A DNA stretch of 64,000 bases from Meta bourneti (GCA_933210815.1 OW119924.1:13563926-13627925); one strand, 5' to 3'. Shown: positions 21,137-33,368, counted from the stretch's first letter. The notes: generated from the letters alone by a model not told the origin. A program made the numbers and translations.

Positions 21137-21344
21137 TAAATCCTCATGGTGATTGTCACGACGAGTATCTTGCCATTCGTAAAACTGACCAGATCTTGAT
21201 GGACGAGATATCTCGTCATTAGACGCAAACTGACCAGATCTTGATCTCGTCATCATCGGCAATATCTTGATGACGAGATATCTCGTTATTAACAAAATTG
21301 TTCAGATCTTTAAGGACGAGATATCTCGTTGAAACCACTTGGAA
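21137..21344 (-). repeat. Pal43 mini-element
   Basis: Both termini are mutated (left TCCTCATGGTGATTGTC; right AACCACTTGGA then AAAA). It has one exact palindrome (21202-21217) and two with a single change near 21274 and 21322. Confidence 0.85.
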
Positions 21345-21493
21345 AAACCATGGACGAAATAAGTTATGGATAAAAAATTATTTTAATTAGTTAGGTATAC
21401 ACAAATGAAGAACGAAAATATTAGGAGTCATAAGAAAACCATTTGAAGGTTCGTAATGCCAAGTTAAATACAAATTAGTCAAAAATGTTATTT

Positions 21494-21975
21494 TTTTTTA
21501 TTGAACAAAAGCAAACTCCCCGTGCACCACAGAAGTACAACACGGGGCTTACAGAAGTAAGTTGATTTAACAAAGAAACAGTGGAAAACAATTTAACTGA
21601 AATTACATGATTTTATGAACTTGACAAATGAGTAGAAAAGCAGATTAGATTTTACAAAAACATTGAGTTTCACTGGCCATGTTTCACCTAATCTTCTCAA
21701 ATCATTTTTAGGCACATTCTTGAAGTTTTAAATGCAGGACAACTAAAAAGCAAATGCTCTACATCTTGTGGCTGCTTTTTAAAGCACTCGCACAAATCAT
21801 TAGTCCGAAGATGAAACCTATATAGATATTTAGCAAAATTTCCATGGACAGATAAAAATTATGTAATTTGGAAGTTTGTGAAGAAAAATAATTTTGAGTT
21901 CAATTTATGCTTAATAGTAGGAAAAAATTTTTTGGTGTGGCCAGCTTTCTCAGACGAGACATACTCTTAGTTCCA
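21494..21975 (-). pseudogene. LINE C-terminal fragment with zinc-knuckle-like end
   Basis: Reverse-strand reading from about 21970 gives VSSEKAGHTKKFFPTI, then after an in-frame stop LSVHGNFAKYLYRFHL, then LCECFKKQPQDVEHLLFSCP. The G-HG-F--YL-RF and C-C...H-LF-CP pattern is the C-terminal region of Jockey/R1/I-type LINE ORF2 proteins, after the reverse transcriptase. It is a different LINE lineage from the fragments at 20397 and 27649. Only this tail remains. Confidence 0.8.
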
Positions 21976-22044
21976 CTTAGCAACAAGCTTTTCATAATAT
22001 GAGCCTTTCAAGTAACACTTAGGAATGTTACAATTTACATCAAT

Positions 22045-22192
22045 TGTAACCCTTATGGTGACTGTCTGGAGGAGGCATCTCATCATTAGCGAAACTGATC
22101 AAATCCCTTGATGGACGAGATATCTCGTCAACAGTAAAATTTGTCATACATTGTTGGATGAGATATCTAGTCAAAACTACTTGGATGATTAA
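22045..22192 (-). repeat. Pal43 mini-element, short
   Basis: Left end AACCCTTATGGTGACTGTC and right end CTACTTGGATGATTAA. One exact palindrome lies at 22115-22130 and one with changes near 22157. The internal part is shorter than in other copies. Confidence 0.8.
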
Positions 22193-22649
22193 AAAATCCT
22201 CGATAACAATTAATTTAAAAGTATATCTGCAAATTTTATTCTATTAATCAGATAAAAATTAATTTTATATTAGTATCCAAAAAAGGTGGTACGGTTAATA
22301 GTAATAACTAAGTATACTAATAAGCGAATTAGAATTAAAATAGAGTAATTCGTGATGACCAACTATTTTCTGAATATTTTTAATATCTGTCGAAACTGCA
22401 TAAAAAGCCATAAACTATCTTAAAATAATGTCTCTACACCTAGGTACATATTATTTTAGTTCCTCTCCCAGATAATCAAGAAACAATACACGAAAGCGTT
22501 TACTAGTAGCGATTACTAGTAGCGTTTACTAGTTACGAGTAGCAACTAACTTCATTTTAATTCATATCCCCTCAAATACTGATAATTATCAAAATAAAAA
22601 ATTAAAATATATACAGTTAAAAAGTCATCATAAAAAGAATCGGGAATAT
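22193..22649. other. AT-rich DNA, short TACTAGTAGCG repeats only
   Basis: A small cluster of TTACTAGTAGCG-like units at 22499-22545. Nothing else recognised. Confidence 0.5.
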
Positions 22650-22736
22650 CTTCATTGGGATGTATTTCGTTATTCACAAAATTGGACAGATATTGATGGA
22701 CGAGATATATTTTCAAAACCATTTGATCGATTAATA
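22650..22736 (-). repeat. Pal43 mini-element, end fragment
   Basis: Contains TTGATGGACGAGATATATTT and the decayed end CAAAACCATTTGATCGATTAA, matching the terminal 90 bases of minus-oriented Pal43 copies. Confidence 0.65.
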
Positions 22737-22951
22737 ACCAGATAAGTGACACATTTACTATATTTCTGACAGTTAGCAACGCTATTAAAGTCCTAAAACC
22801 AAAAGTTTAACGAGAGAACATACTCAAAATTAAGTATATTTGGATAAAGTGGCAAAATTGGGGATTTTATATCGGCGATTTCTGTGCTTTGTACGTTAGC
22901 AAAACATCAAAATTTGTGCCCTTACACATATTCTAAGCAGCGATTAGAAAA

Positions 22952-23798
22952 TTAACCCTCCAAGTGGTTTCAATGAGATATCTCGTCCATCAAGATCTGA
23001 CCAATTTTGTTAATGATGAGATACCTCGCCATCAAGATGTTGACGATTCCTTTATGGTGGCGAGATTTTGATTTAGGTTTTGTAGAAGATCAAGGATTCC
23101 TAGGAATCTTTCAATCAATACATGTGATTATATAACTCACCAAGTTCTTTGACGAGATATTTCATGCACCACGATCTGATCAATTGCGCTAATGACGAGG
23201 TACATCGTCCACCAAGATATATCAATTTTGCTAATGGTAGGTGGGTATTTTAATTAACGTCGAACTGGAGCAGCACACACAACTGGTTATTGGCGACTGT
23301 CGGGGATCAGACCCGTAAGGTAGGTAGGTAGTTAATTAACGTCGCAATGGAGCAACACAATGGGCTATTGGCGACTATCCGGGATCAATCCCCACGAGAA
23401 AGATCCTAGGACAACATCACGCAATTTTGAACCACGGTCAGATGACGAGGACAACACCTGAGCTGGCACCCTACTCTCCAAACTTCCACACCACGTGAGG
23501 AGATTTCAGGCCACGACAGATTTAATGCACCAGTCCCCTTTGTACACGACGGTCTTTGGTTGCATTCGATCTCGCAGCCCTCCGTTTGCTAATCCGTTAC
23601 TCTTCGAACCGGGCTACCGGGTCCCCAAATTTTGCTAATGATGAGATAACTTGTCCGCAAGATATTGCTGATATTTTGATGATGACAAAATCAAGATCCG
23701 GTCAGTTTTCTTCTAATGACGAGATATCTTGTCCATCAAGATCTGGTGAGTTTTGCCAATTTCGAGATACCTCGTCTAGAAAACCACCAGGACGGATG
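22952..23798 (+). repeat. Pal43 mini-element, long, split by a SINE
   Basis: The left end is TTAACCCTCCAAGTGGTTTC; the right end is ACCACCAGGACGGATG (mutated). Palindrome variants run through 22975-23060 and 23150-23215 and again at 23640-23775. Between them a SINE-A insertion at 23237-23627 is flanked by a 13-bp duplication of Pal43 spacer sequence. Without the SINE the element is about 440 bp, twice the usual length. Confidence 0.85.
23237..23627 (-). repeat. SINE-A insertion (full copy plus extra tail) inside Pal43
   Basis: The direct repeat AATTTTGCTAATG at 23224-23236 and 23628-23640 brackets the insertion. The main copy (about 23330-23627) is full length on the minus strand, with a tRNA-like head at the right. 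A second 3'-tail segment (about 23241-23330) sits at its 3' side, separated by GGTAGGTAGGTAG. The extra tail could be a duplicated 3' end carried in the RNA, or an earlier insertion. Confidence 0.9.
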
Positions 23799-24475
23799 CA
23801 TTTTTCTGTAGTAAATGTGCCAGTTTGTCATTTAAGGTTCCATCGGGATATTCGAAGAATAAAAGAACTTTTTTTCTTGAAATATTTAAACGTCATTCAA
23901 ATCTGTGATTTTAATAGAAAAACTAAGTAATCCAATTCCGTTTGAAAGACAGCGAATAATGCAACGAAGATACAAAAATGTGTCAAACACAGAAACGCCC
24001 GACTTTATCAATGCAATATTTTCGCTAACTTTCCCTCTCGCATTTCATTTCAAGAATTAGGAACCTTCTTTTACCCAGGGGGGGGGGAAACTAACCCCGA
24101 ATGGCTGCTCGATATAGCCTGGAGGGGGAAGAAGCAGCATATCCAGAGCTCTGCGATACTAATTGCTTTCTGATTCCGAAAGAAGCCACGAGGACAGACT
24201 GTCCTTTGCAACTCAATATGTGTCAAGAAGTTGCGATGAGGCGCTGCAAAAATTGATCTCGCTGGTTTCCTTGCTGCAGATATTGGGTAAGAGTTTAAAC
24301 GTGATCTTTGGGGCGTCTTGTTTCTTTCGCAACGGATAATTAAATAAGGTTCAGTTTTCATTATTTTAATTTGCGCTCGAAGCGTTGTTGAGGGTATTTT
24401 CGTTTGGGAAGCTTGCTTAATCGCGCTCTTTTTTAAGGATAGTCTTCCAACTTTAGAAACAATAGCATTTAAACT
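23799..24475. other. Unassigned DNA with a G-run
   Basis: A run of G near 24079-24088 and an unassigned 96-codon minus-strand frame (24071-24361) with no domain that I recognise. Confidence 0.45.
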
Positions 24476-24540
24476 TTAACCCTCCAATTGTTTCTACGAG
24501 ATATCTCGTCAAAAATCTGGTCAATTTTTCTAAGGAGGAA
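24476..24540 (+). repeat. Pal43 mini-element, end fragment
   Basis: TTAACCCTCCAATTGTTTC followed by TACGAGATATCTCGTC, then divergence after one unit. Confidence 0.7.
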
Positions 24541-25476
24541 TTTTGCTAAACACACGTCACTAAAACGTGACTTGTGTTTATCTGGCTCTTTTCTCATACA
24601 TATAGACATTACCAGAGAGAGTGACTCTTTTTCAGGGGTAAATTTACAATTATATGTTTTGCCAGGGTATCATACATTGATATGTACATATGATACATAC
24701 AGTTCTAAATCTTGGACTATGCCAGCGAAAGGACCCTTGCACGTTCGTCCTACTTTGTCCCCTAGACGAGTCTCCCTTCTTCACCCCTTCCGTTCTCCTT
24801 ACCTGGATGACTGCCCAAGGACACATCCGCCAATGTCCATCGGGGATCCAATGGTTCCTTCCGGCCAACATTCTTCAGTGCGTTGGCCAGAGAACCTCGC
24901 AGAGGAGATATCTCTTCGATACAAAACGGCGTTATTTCTCAAAGTGGAAAGAAGATTCAAGTAGAAAAAACAAATTGTCTCTACCCATAACTGGTGAAAG
25001 TTTGGAGCAGGTTTTTGCATTGTGCTACATACATTAAAGAAGTATCAAAATTTGTATACATATTCTACACATAATGTACGCTGCGATTGAAAAATTATAC
25101 TATCTTAAAGAAAATTAAGAAAAATAATCAATTTTGCTAAGGACTAGAAATCTCGTTGAAACAAAACGACCCTATTACTCGAAGTGGAATGAAGATCCAA
25201 GTAGGAAAATAGAATTGTCGCTTGCCAGTAGGGCAGCTTTTGATGCGAGGATAAACTATCAGGCCGGTTAGTAAAGAATTCATCCAAGAAGTATGCGTGG
25301 TTAATCACATTAAAAGTGCTCTTCAAAATTCAGAAATTCACAGGTTGATCAAGGTTTAAGAGATATAATCAAATTATTTCAAATTTTAAACTTGGTGTTT
25401 TTAACTTGACGTCGTGAGAATTTAGCGGTATAGAGAACGGAAAGTGAGAGTTTTTATCTTTCTTTCGGACGTGTGC
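24541..25476. other. Unassigned GC-richer DNA with a duplicated segment
   Basis: 24905-25010 and 25135-25245 are related in the same orientation: both hold AAGTGGAA-GAAGATYCAAGTAG and an A-rich stretch before TTGTC. Both are preceded by a Pal43-like AGATATCTC or AGAAATCTC word. Open frames of 115 and 158 codons overlap here in different phases, but neither has a recognisable domain, so no gene is called. Confidence 0.45.
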
Positions 25477-25672
25477 TTGACCCTCCAAGTAGTTTTGACG
25501 AGATATCGTGTTCATTAAGGTGTGGCCAATTTTGCTAAAGACAAGATAATTCGTCATCAAGAATGCCGATTTAATTCCAAATGATGAAGATATTGCCATT
25601 TCTTGATGATGACGAGATCAGGTCAGTTTTCTTGACAACATACCTCGTCGAGACAACCACCAAGAGGGTTAA
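25477..25672 (+). repeat. Pal43 mini-element
   Basis: Begins TTGACCCTCCAAGTAGTTTT and ends GACAACCACCAAGAGGGTTAA. The internal palindromes are decayed (GACGAGATATCGTG, GACAAGATAATTCGTC), so this is an older copy. Confidence 0.82.
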
Positions 25673-26044
25673 TAACACCGGATATTATGCGCTGTTTATC
25701 CTAAACAGCACATGAAATCCTGTGTTAACACACCCCGTGATATAGAGGGTTAAAGACTTTCGTTTCAATTCCGAAAACAAGCTTTTAACACTCTGACGAT
25801 AATGATATTTCCATGTAGGGTAGTATTGCTCCCCCACCGCTAGAAAAAGACCTTAAAAATATTTTTCTGATCAAAACACCATATATTTAACGCTCAGCGT
25901 ACCTTTTCTAAATCAAAGTCATCCATGGAAGAAAACAGGTTGCAGACTGTATGTATGTGAACCCTTTAAAGGATTAAACTTTAATACAAAATTAATTTCT
26001 GAAGAATGTATGGTTAATCGCACAAAGGTGGATAGGTATAAAGT

Positions 26045-26336
26045 TGGATTAACATAACTGAAGGGCTACACAACTGGCGACAGTTCCTGATCAATCTCGA
26101 AGGGAAAGATCTGATCACAACACCTCGTAATTTTGAACCACGGTCAGATGACGAAGTCAACACCTGAGCTGGCACCCCACTCTATAAAAGAACATCATGC
26201 AAACGTGACGTTTGAAGCCACGACAGACTTAACGTGCAGTAGCCCCCTCGCACACGTCTTTGGAGGGACCAATTTTCGAATTCATAACCCTCCGGTTGCT
26301 TATCCCTTGCTCTTTCAACTGTGCTATCGTTGCCCT
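26045..26336 (-). repeat. SINE-A, near full length
   Basis: Reverse-strand copy. ACCACGGTCAGATGACGA and CACCTGAGCTGGCACCCCA are diagnostic, and the head (complement of the B-box and A-box region) lies near 26275-26330. Confidence 0.8.
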
Positions 26337-26338
26337 TA

Positions 26339-27334
26339 ATCGCATAAAGTAAATGCAGAATAATGCGGAAACTTTTTCATTAAGTTATGCCAAGATTAAT
26401 TTTCTCGAGCTCTCATTTTTGTTAATTCGTGTTTAAGAATTATCAAATGACTAAATTGCATTCTGTTCTACTGTTACAGTGAGTGAAATACATATAGAAA
26501 ATAAAAGTCAAAAAGTATGATGTTCCACAGATTAAACGCAAAATTCAATTCATTATCTCTTTTAAAATTATCTACTTTTTAATTTTTGAGACGTTAATTT
26601 TAGAAAAAGAACCTTTGAGATACAAATAAATTATTTATTTGAATTAAATGCTGAAAATTTTGTCCGGCTAATTTAACTTAAAAAGTATCGAAGCGAGGCA
26701 CCCTTAAAAATGTCATTATGTTTTTATTTGATGTAAATATGAAGATATCATTTGAAGCGAAATAATGAATAAAATTGAAGTTAATACTTCTTCCTTAATT
26801 TCTGCCGTTGGAAGTAAATTAGTAATGGAATGAATGACTTTTTATGCGTTTTTTGTTTACTTTTATTTAGTTTTTCGATGGGTTCGAAGAAATATGTATT
26901 CAAGTTCCATCTTTTGAAAGAAGCAAAACATTCCTATAATTTAAAATGTTCTAATAAGTAACTGTCTCTCTCTCTCTCTCGAATTTAGTCCTTAATGAGA
27001 CGTTTTATAAATTAAGTCTGGTATAATGGAATAATGAAGAATGAATGTCTCTTTTACTTCCATTTACTCATGATTATTAAGAGCTGTATGATACATGTAT
27101 CAAGAACTTGATATTACATTCAATTAAAGTGTATTCGTTTTTAATGACATTATATATGTATCGCGCTAAGCGAAAGTCATCCGGAGAGTCTGTCATGATG
27201 ATTAAAAAATAATAAACTATTTTATTAAATGTTGAATATCTTCAAAACAAATTACTTCATACATACGTAAAATTAATAAATATTACTTTGCAATCTACAA
27301 ATTCAATTTTTATTTGCTAAATTTATTATCATGT
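26339..27334. other. AT-rich DNA with a short (CT)n run
   Basis: A (CT)n run near 26967-26981. No coding or repeat-end signal. Confidence 0.55.
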
Positions 27335-27648
27335 TGGGTGGTAAACCGGTTGGTAGAGTAACGGATTACTAACCTGAGGGTTACGAATACGAAACACGAT
27401 CCAACCAAAAGACCATCGTGTTCGTTGGGACTGGTGCACGTTAAATCGGTCGCGGTGTCAAATGTCCTCACATTGGCGTGGTGTAGAGATTTGGAGAATG
27501 GGGTGGCCAGCTCTGATGGGACACAATCCTTTGACCGTGGTTCAAAATGAAAAGGTATTGTCTTCGTTGACATTCGCCAACAGCCCGGTAGCGTTGCACG
27601 GGTGTAGCTCCGGTGCAACCCTAATTCAACTTCTTACCAACCTACCTC
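27335..27648 (+). repeat. SINE-A, near full length
   Basis: Head GGTAAACCGGTTGGTAGAG (A-box region), a B-box-like GGTTACGAATACG, then the body and tail CCTACCTCAACAG. It abuts the 3' end of the LINE fragment that follows on the minus strand. Confidence 0.8.
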
Positions 27649-28914
27649 AACAGATGAAATTTGCTTGATGAACAGTCCCTCCATCTCTTTTTTGGCCTAC
27701 CCCTTTGTCTTTCACAAAAAGGGACTGCATTAAAAACTTTCAATGGCGTTCTCTCTGTATCCATTCTCAAAAGATGACCTGACCATCGCATTCTGTTGAA
27801 TTTTACAAAGTTTACCGTCTTCATCTTCGAAAAGTTTGTATAATTCAAAATTGTATCGCCTTCTTCAAAATTGTATCGCCCTAATTGTAAATACCATCAT
27901 CAAGGACACCACCAAAGATGGCCCTCAAAACGCTCCTTTCAAAAATTGTCAAAGCTCTGTCTTCCTTTGCTGTCAATGATCACGTTTCAGAGGCATAGGT
28001 TAACACTGGTCTTATGAGAGTTTCGTATAACAAGATTTTCGGTTTTTTTTACGAGATGAGATTTCAACTGGCTTCTTAGCCCATAGAAACAGTGATTAAC
28101 AGTAGTAATTATTTTCCTGTTTTCAGAATCAATCTTATTCTGACGCTCAATTTCATATCCCAAGTAATTAAATGTTTTTACAGATTCAAATTTATGTTCC
28201 TCAATCTATGTATATATAAAAATGGATGTGTGTATGTGGGGGTGGGGATGTATGTTCTCTATACAAATCTCTACACCGTTTGACCAATCCACAGCAAATT
28301 TGGTACACTTATACTTTAGAACCCTGAGAGTAACCTAGGATACATATTAACCCCCATTCTATTTGTCCCAGGAGTGCAGAAGGGCTAAAAACAATTCCAA
28401 ATTGCCATAGGAATAACATTAAGTATAAAACGAGTGCTGTATGCAGCTCAGTTTGTTTTGTCAGTATTGATAGAAAAATAACTTTTCCAATAAAATTGTT
28501 TTACAAGTAATGCTCAAAAAACAATTTTTTTCTAAACAAATTAAATTATAATATTTATGTTTGATCTGACTTTTTATTTCTTCCCATGATATAAATAATT
28601 TATGAATATTTGATTGATGAAAAAATAATATTTAAAATACTTAATTTAGCAGAACTTACATTTTGTAATGGAACACGAAAAGCCGAAACGAAAAACTTGT
28701 TATTCATAAAAGTGTAATTTTGCTACTCGGTATCTGGAAATGCCAGAATTAATTATTAATTTTTTATATAATTTGATTTAGAATTATGTGTTTGTGTATT
28801 TGAGTTGATAGCGAAATGTTGCTGTCATATTTGAGCATTTCTAAGTTTTGTAAATTTTTGTTCGTTTTGTAAATAATTCATTATTGTCTATGAATATTTT
28901 TCAAGCATCTTTTT

Positions 28915-29310
28915 CGAATTCCTTTATAGAGTTTTATTCATTTCCACTCCCTTCTAGAAGGTTTTAGGGTCATATTCATTTCCACAATATTCTAGAAAGT
29001 TCTATCGAATTCTATTCATTTCCACAACCTTCTAGTAGGTTCTACAGAGTTCTATTCATTTCCACATTCTTCTAGAAGATTCTGCAGAGTTCTATTCACT
29101 ACCACAACCTTCTAGAAGGTTCTACGGAGTTCTATTCATTTCCACAACCTTCTAAAAGGTTTAACAGAGTTCTTTTTATACCTGCAAATTCTCAGAAGGT
29201 TCTACCGACACCGAGTTATATTCGTTTCCACAATCTTCTAGAAGGATCTAGAGTTTTATTCGTTTCTAAAAATTTCCAGAAGGTTCTACAGAGTTCTATT
29301 CGACTAAATT
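28915..29310 (+). repeat. TCTAGAAGGTTC minisatellite within Helitron
   Basis: About eight units of roughly 47 bp, each with GAGTTCTATTCATTTCCACA then ACCTTCTAGAAGGTTCTAC. Each unit contains the palindrome CCTTCTAGAAGG. The large Helitron has a single related word (CTTTCTAGAAAGTTCTAC near 16600), so the array probably grew from an internal Helitron sequence. Confidence 0.85.
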
Positions 29311-30007
29311 TGGGCTTAAATGTCATCGGGGCTGTCACCATACAACCTAGCGACCCCGAAAACTATGGATTCGGGTCATTTTGGACTAGGTCATTTTGGA
29401 CATTTTATTTTTCACCCCTTCTCACCACCCATGACGATGGGGCTGAACTTGGACTTAAACGGCATCGGGAGTGTCATTATTCATCTCGGCAACCCCGAAA
29501 ACTATGAATTCGACACTAATATCTGTCATTTCGATTATTTTTACATGTCACCTCCTTCTCACCCCTAGGGGTGTCTTACCCCCACAGTATTTTTTCCATA
29601 TTCATATGTGCACCAAGTTTGGTTGAAATAGGCTGTAAGGTGTGGACAAAATGACGTCACGCCATCAGTGTGGAGCTGTCATTTTGGTGCGGAACAGTTT
29701 TCTCCCCTAGAACCTAGAGAAGGCGGGAAAAGGAAAGCGTGGGTAGATTAAGGGTGAAATGGCAGCTGCGTGTTGTTCGTTGCGTTGCTCTTTAGAACAA
29801 CTTATATATGTTTCACTAAACCGTGTACACAAAGTGCAAATATTAAATTTTGACCAAAATAAAAGGTTTAAACCTTATCAAATGATTCTTTCTTAAAAAT
29901 TGAGTGGAAAGATCTTTAGTTAGGCGTTCCAGAGTTATGCTGGAATATTCATACATGTGCACATACATCCCTTTTTATATATGGTAATTTCTTTGTGTGG
30001 TATATGT

Positions 30008-30056
30008 AACTTTCCTTAAGGTGTAACTTTCCTTAAAGTGTAACTTTCCTTAAGGC
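30008..30056 (+). repeat. Three 18-bp units
   Basis: TAACTTTCCTTAAGGTG repeated three times with small changes, inside the non-autonomous Helitron. Confidence 0.8.
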
Positions 30057-31575
30057 TTTGGTTAAATACGTTATAGTTTGTAGAATTCTGTTTCATAAAT
30101 GGAAACCTTTTTAAGTAAGGTATATAACTTCTTATTTTAAAATGACTGGTAAAGTTAAAATAAAGTTATTCTAAAATAAGATATGTTGCGTTAAATCAAA
30201 ACGGATAGCCACACGTTGTGGTTCAAAGATATTTCTAAATTTTGACATATTTTCATTACAAGACGATTAAAATCAATTTAATTTAAATTTGTTTTATGTT
30301 TCATGGGTATTATTGAAAGCTGTACTCCATAGTCAAGTAACTACATCTATCATTCCAAATAGGTACGTGGTTTCCATATAGAAAGTGAGTCTCAATTGAA
30401 AAAAGTACCCTTAAGGATTCGATAAAACTAAATTTTTCTGTTGGAGGAAAACTAATTTTAAATACGACTTTGTTGATCTTGGAGTAATACCATAGTAAGG
30501 AAGTATGTTAACTAGGACTGTTGAAAAATAGAAATTTTTTGTCTTAAATGGCAGAACGTCGAGGTTGCTTACTTGAAGTTGAAACTGTTCTTATACAACT
30601 TAGGTACCTGTGAAACATTCATTGAAAGCAGTGATTTTGTAAAAAGTGTAATATATTGAGTTTGCTTTGTCTACACTGATGACATTTGTTTTAAAAACAA
30701 GCTCCGTTATTCTACGTGTGGTTGAATAGAATTTTCAAGAAAAACTGCGTGCTTCAAAATAAATTAACCACGAATGCCGTAACAGATTAATTTGCCATCC
30801 TCTCACAATGATAATGTAATTCGAAAACGTCGAATCCATGGTGCAAGGGTACCATAAATAATAAATATTGATTGGAAAACTGAGTGCAAGACTATTCGCT
30901 GAAAGTTCCTCATTTTTACTGAAAATGAACTTAATTGACATTCGTAATAATTCCACTACTCAAAATCGACTTCTGAAGAAGTGTCATCTCAGAAAAAGCT
31001 TTCGTAGTTTGTCTTACAGCAAGAGTGATGAAAATGAAATGGATTATATGGATGGATATATTATGTATACATATTTGCGTCCGAAGTAAATTGTAGAAGC
31101 TATGAAAAAGTTAAAACGATGTTAAAAAATATTTTCTGTACACTTAAATGATGCTTGCAGTTTCCTATGAAATAGAATCAACATTTAACCAATTCAACTC
31201 GAGCAACGCCGGGTAATTCTGCTAATTTCAAATATATTAACTGTGTTTCCTTTTTTATCACATTACATAAATTTGTTTTTTTCTTTATTTATTTTTAGTT
31301 TCATTTTTCCTGCAGCTTTTTCTAATGCTAGGAATGATTCCTTTAGCGTATTTGCAGATCTTGCATTTATGTCTATACCGTCAGCATATGCTAAGATCTG
31401 TATAGACTTGTTAAAAATAATTCCTCTTATACGAGTATCTCTGATAACCCATTCCAAGGCTATGTTAAATAGTAGACATGCAAGAGCATCTCTTTGCCTA
31501 ACTCCATTAAAGATCTCAAAGGGCTTAGGCAATTCTCCTTGAATACGTACCATAACATTAGCGCCCTTTTTATTT

Positions 31576-32025
31576 AGCTATACACAAAACACTCTCATAG
31601 AATGTTGACCGGGCTGTATCAGAGGTTTATCAGTGTAAAACTTCCGACTAAGTACTAATTTGATTTATCTCTATTTTGACAATGTTTCACATTATTAAAG
31701 CAACCTACTGAAATTGTATTCTAGTGCCATGGCTGTTTGTACCTAAAATTAGAAAAGTGCTTGCCAAAAAACTAGCGCCAACTATATTTTGCTCACAGTA
31801 AAACAATATCTCACTATTAAAATTATTTATAGTGAGAACTCACTTCAATTTCTATTGATCTGGCAACCAAAAGAGCGATTGTAGTAATTTTTGAAGTAAT
31901 GGAAAGCGTTTTGGTCGCGGTTCTGATAGGGAACCAAATCAGTGATGCCTAAATGGGTAACCATATTTGGGTTGTGCTATTTGTTATATTTAAGACTACA
32001 CGTATAGGAATTATGGGACCTCTAA
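31576..32025. other. Unassigned DNA
   Basis: No coding or repeat-end signal recognised. Confidence 0.5.
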
Positions 32026-32520
32026 GTGAAATATATTTTATATATTTTACTATAGTTAGTGAAGTACAGTTAGTGAAATATTTTTTTCACTATAGTCAGT
32101 GAAATATTTTTTTCACTATAGTCAGTGAAATATATTTTGTTTCACTACAGTTAGTGAACATACACATATGATATACAGTTAGTGAAATATATATTTCACT
32201 AACGTACGTGGCACAATAGTATTAGTAGTGAAGTACAGTTAGTGCAGTAGTTTGGTAATAGTTAGTGAAGTATTGTTAGTGTAATAGTTTATTAATAGTA
32301 ACATAGTAGTAGTTAGTGAACTACAGTTAGTATAGTAGTTTAGTAGTAGTTAGTGAAGTACAGTTAGTGTAGTAGTTTAGTAGCAGTTAGTGAAGTACAG
32401 TTAAAGTGTAGTAGTGTTTAGAGTAATCAGTGAAGTACAGTTAAAGTGTAGTAGTGTTCAGAGTAATCAGTGAAGTACAGTTAGTGTAATATATTACATA
32501 TTTCATTAACGTACGTGGCC
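32026..32520. repeat. GTTAGTGAAGTACA minisatellite
   Basis: Many irregular units of CAGTTAGTGAAGTA, GTGTAGTAGTTTAGTAG and TTTTTTTCACTATAGTCAGTG, with periods from about 15 to 40 bp. Two sites read TTTCACTAACGTACGTGGC and TTTCATTAACGTACGTGGC (about 32193 and 32498), possibly ends of a higher-order unit. Translation gives nothing useful. Confidence 0.8.
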
Positions 32521-33023
32521 CAGTAATTGACAACATTTATAGTGGTGAATGTGTGACAATAAATGGATATAAATAATATAAAATCAACCTCTACGGGACT
32601 CTTGTCAATTTTGTCTGTTTATTTAAATGTTCTTGCTTCCATTATGAATCGATCAAATACTAATAAACATTGGGAGAACTCCCCACTCTAATGAAATTCT
32701 TCAGCAATCTGATTACAGAGGGTAATGAAAAATCAGGAAGGAAAAAATCAGCGCAGAAAACAAAATGTAAGAGAAATTGAAAATTGGTTTTAAAAGTAAA
32801 AACCACCAAATCGCCTTTGAATTAGTGTATGGGATGTAACGAAGTGAAGGTTCAGAAGCCAATTGTGATAGCATGACTTAGGTGTGTACTTTCTCTCTTG
32901 CACTGCCTTGGGAATAAGAATGAACACCAATTTAGCAATCCATTAATTAGTGGTAACATCTATCGAATCTACCCCCTGCTAAATTCTGAAGGGGGAATAG
33001 TGTGGTGAACTTAGCCACCACTA
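32521..33023. other. Unassigned DNA
   Basis: No coding or repeat-end signal recognised. Confidence 0.5.
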
Positions 33024-33368
33024 CAAAGTATATAATGGGCCGAGATAGCCCAGTTAGAAGAGTAACGTATTAGCAACCGGAGGGTTGCGAGTTCTAAATT
33101 AGGTCCAACCAAAGACCGTCGTGTATGTGGGGGCTGGTGCACGTTTAATCTGCCGTGGACTCAAATGTCCTCAAGTGTGTCCTCAAACTGTCCTCCTTTC
33201 GAGAGTGGAGTGCCAGTTCAGGTGTTAACCTCGTCATCTTACCGTGCTTCAAATTGACGAAGTGTTGCCTTCGGATCTTTCTCTTCGGGATCGATCGCGG
33301 ACCTTCGCCAGTAGTCCGTTATGTTGCTCCAGTACGACGTTAACTAACTACCCGCAAAAGTTTATAAT
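33024..33368 (+). repeat. SINE-A, full length with target duplication
   Basis: The SINE runs from 33037 (GGGCCGAGATAGCCCAGTTA, A-box) to about 33353. Flanks CAAAGTATATAAT and CAAAAGTTTATAAT are imperfect direct repeats consistent with an old target duplication. Confidence 0.82.

Larger units (their letters stand above)
28205..31225 (+). mobile_element. Non-autonomous Helitron inside the LINE
   Basis: 5' TCTATGTATATATAAAAATG after host A at 28204, and 3' hairpin region GAGCAACGCCGGGTAATTCTG then CTAA at 31222-31225 before host T. The first 250 bases match the 5' end of the large Helitron (ACACCGTTTGACCAATCCAC, AATTTGGTACACTTATA) and the last 170 match its 3' end. No Rep/helicase is present. 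The interior carries minisatellites and unassigned DNA. It was probably mobilised by a protein like the one encoded at 10958-15703. Confidence 0.9.
27649..31575 (-). pseudogene. LINE reverse transcriptase split by a Helitron
   Basis: The minus-strand frame from about 31553 reads FEIFNGVRQRDALACLLFN and ILAYADGIDI, the reverse transcriptase core. The catalytic YADD is altered to YADG, and GVRQGD to GVRQRD. The frame runs to 31226, where the Helitron at 28205-31225 interrupts it. Reading resumes in the same phase at 28204 with EEHKFESVKTFNYLGYEI, then FYGLRSQLKSHL, and further on, after shifts, MRWSGHLLRMDTERTP and RGRPKKRWRDC near 27700. Removing the Helitron restores a continuous reading apart from one stop near 31250. 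The 5' part of the LINE is missing. It is related to, but not the same as, the fragment at 20397-21000. Confidence 0.88.

Noticed and set aside
24488..25037. Frames of 158 and 115 codons in GC-richer DNA, considered as a host exon
   Set aside because: They overlap in different phases, lack recognisable domains and clear splice context, and one begins inside a Pal43 fragment.
31243..31542. 99-codon plus-strand frame
   Set aside because: It is the opposite-strand shadow of the LINE reverse transcriptase fragment.
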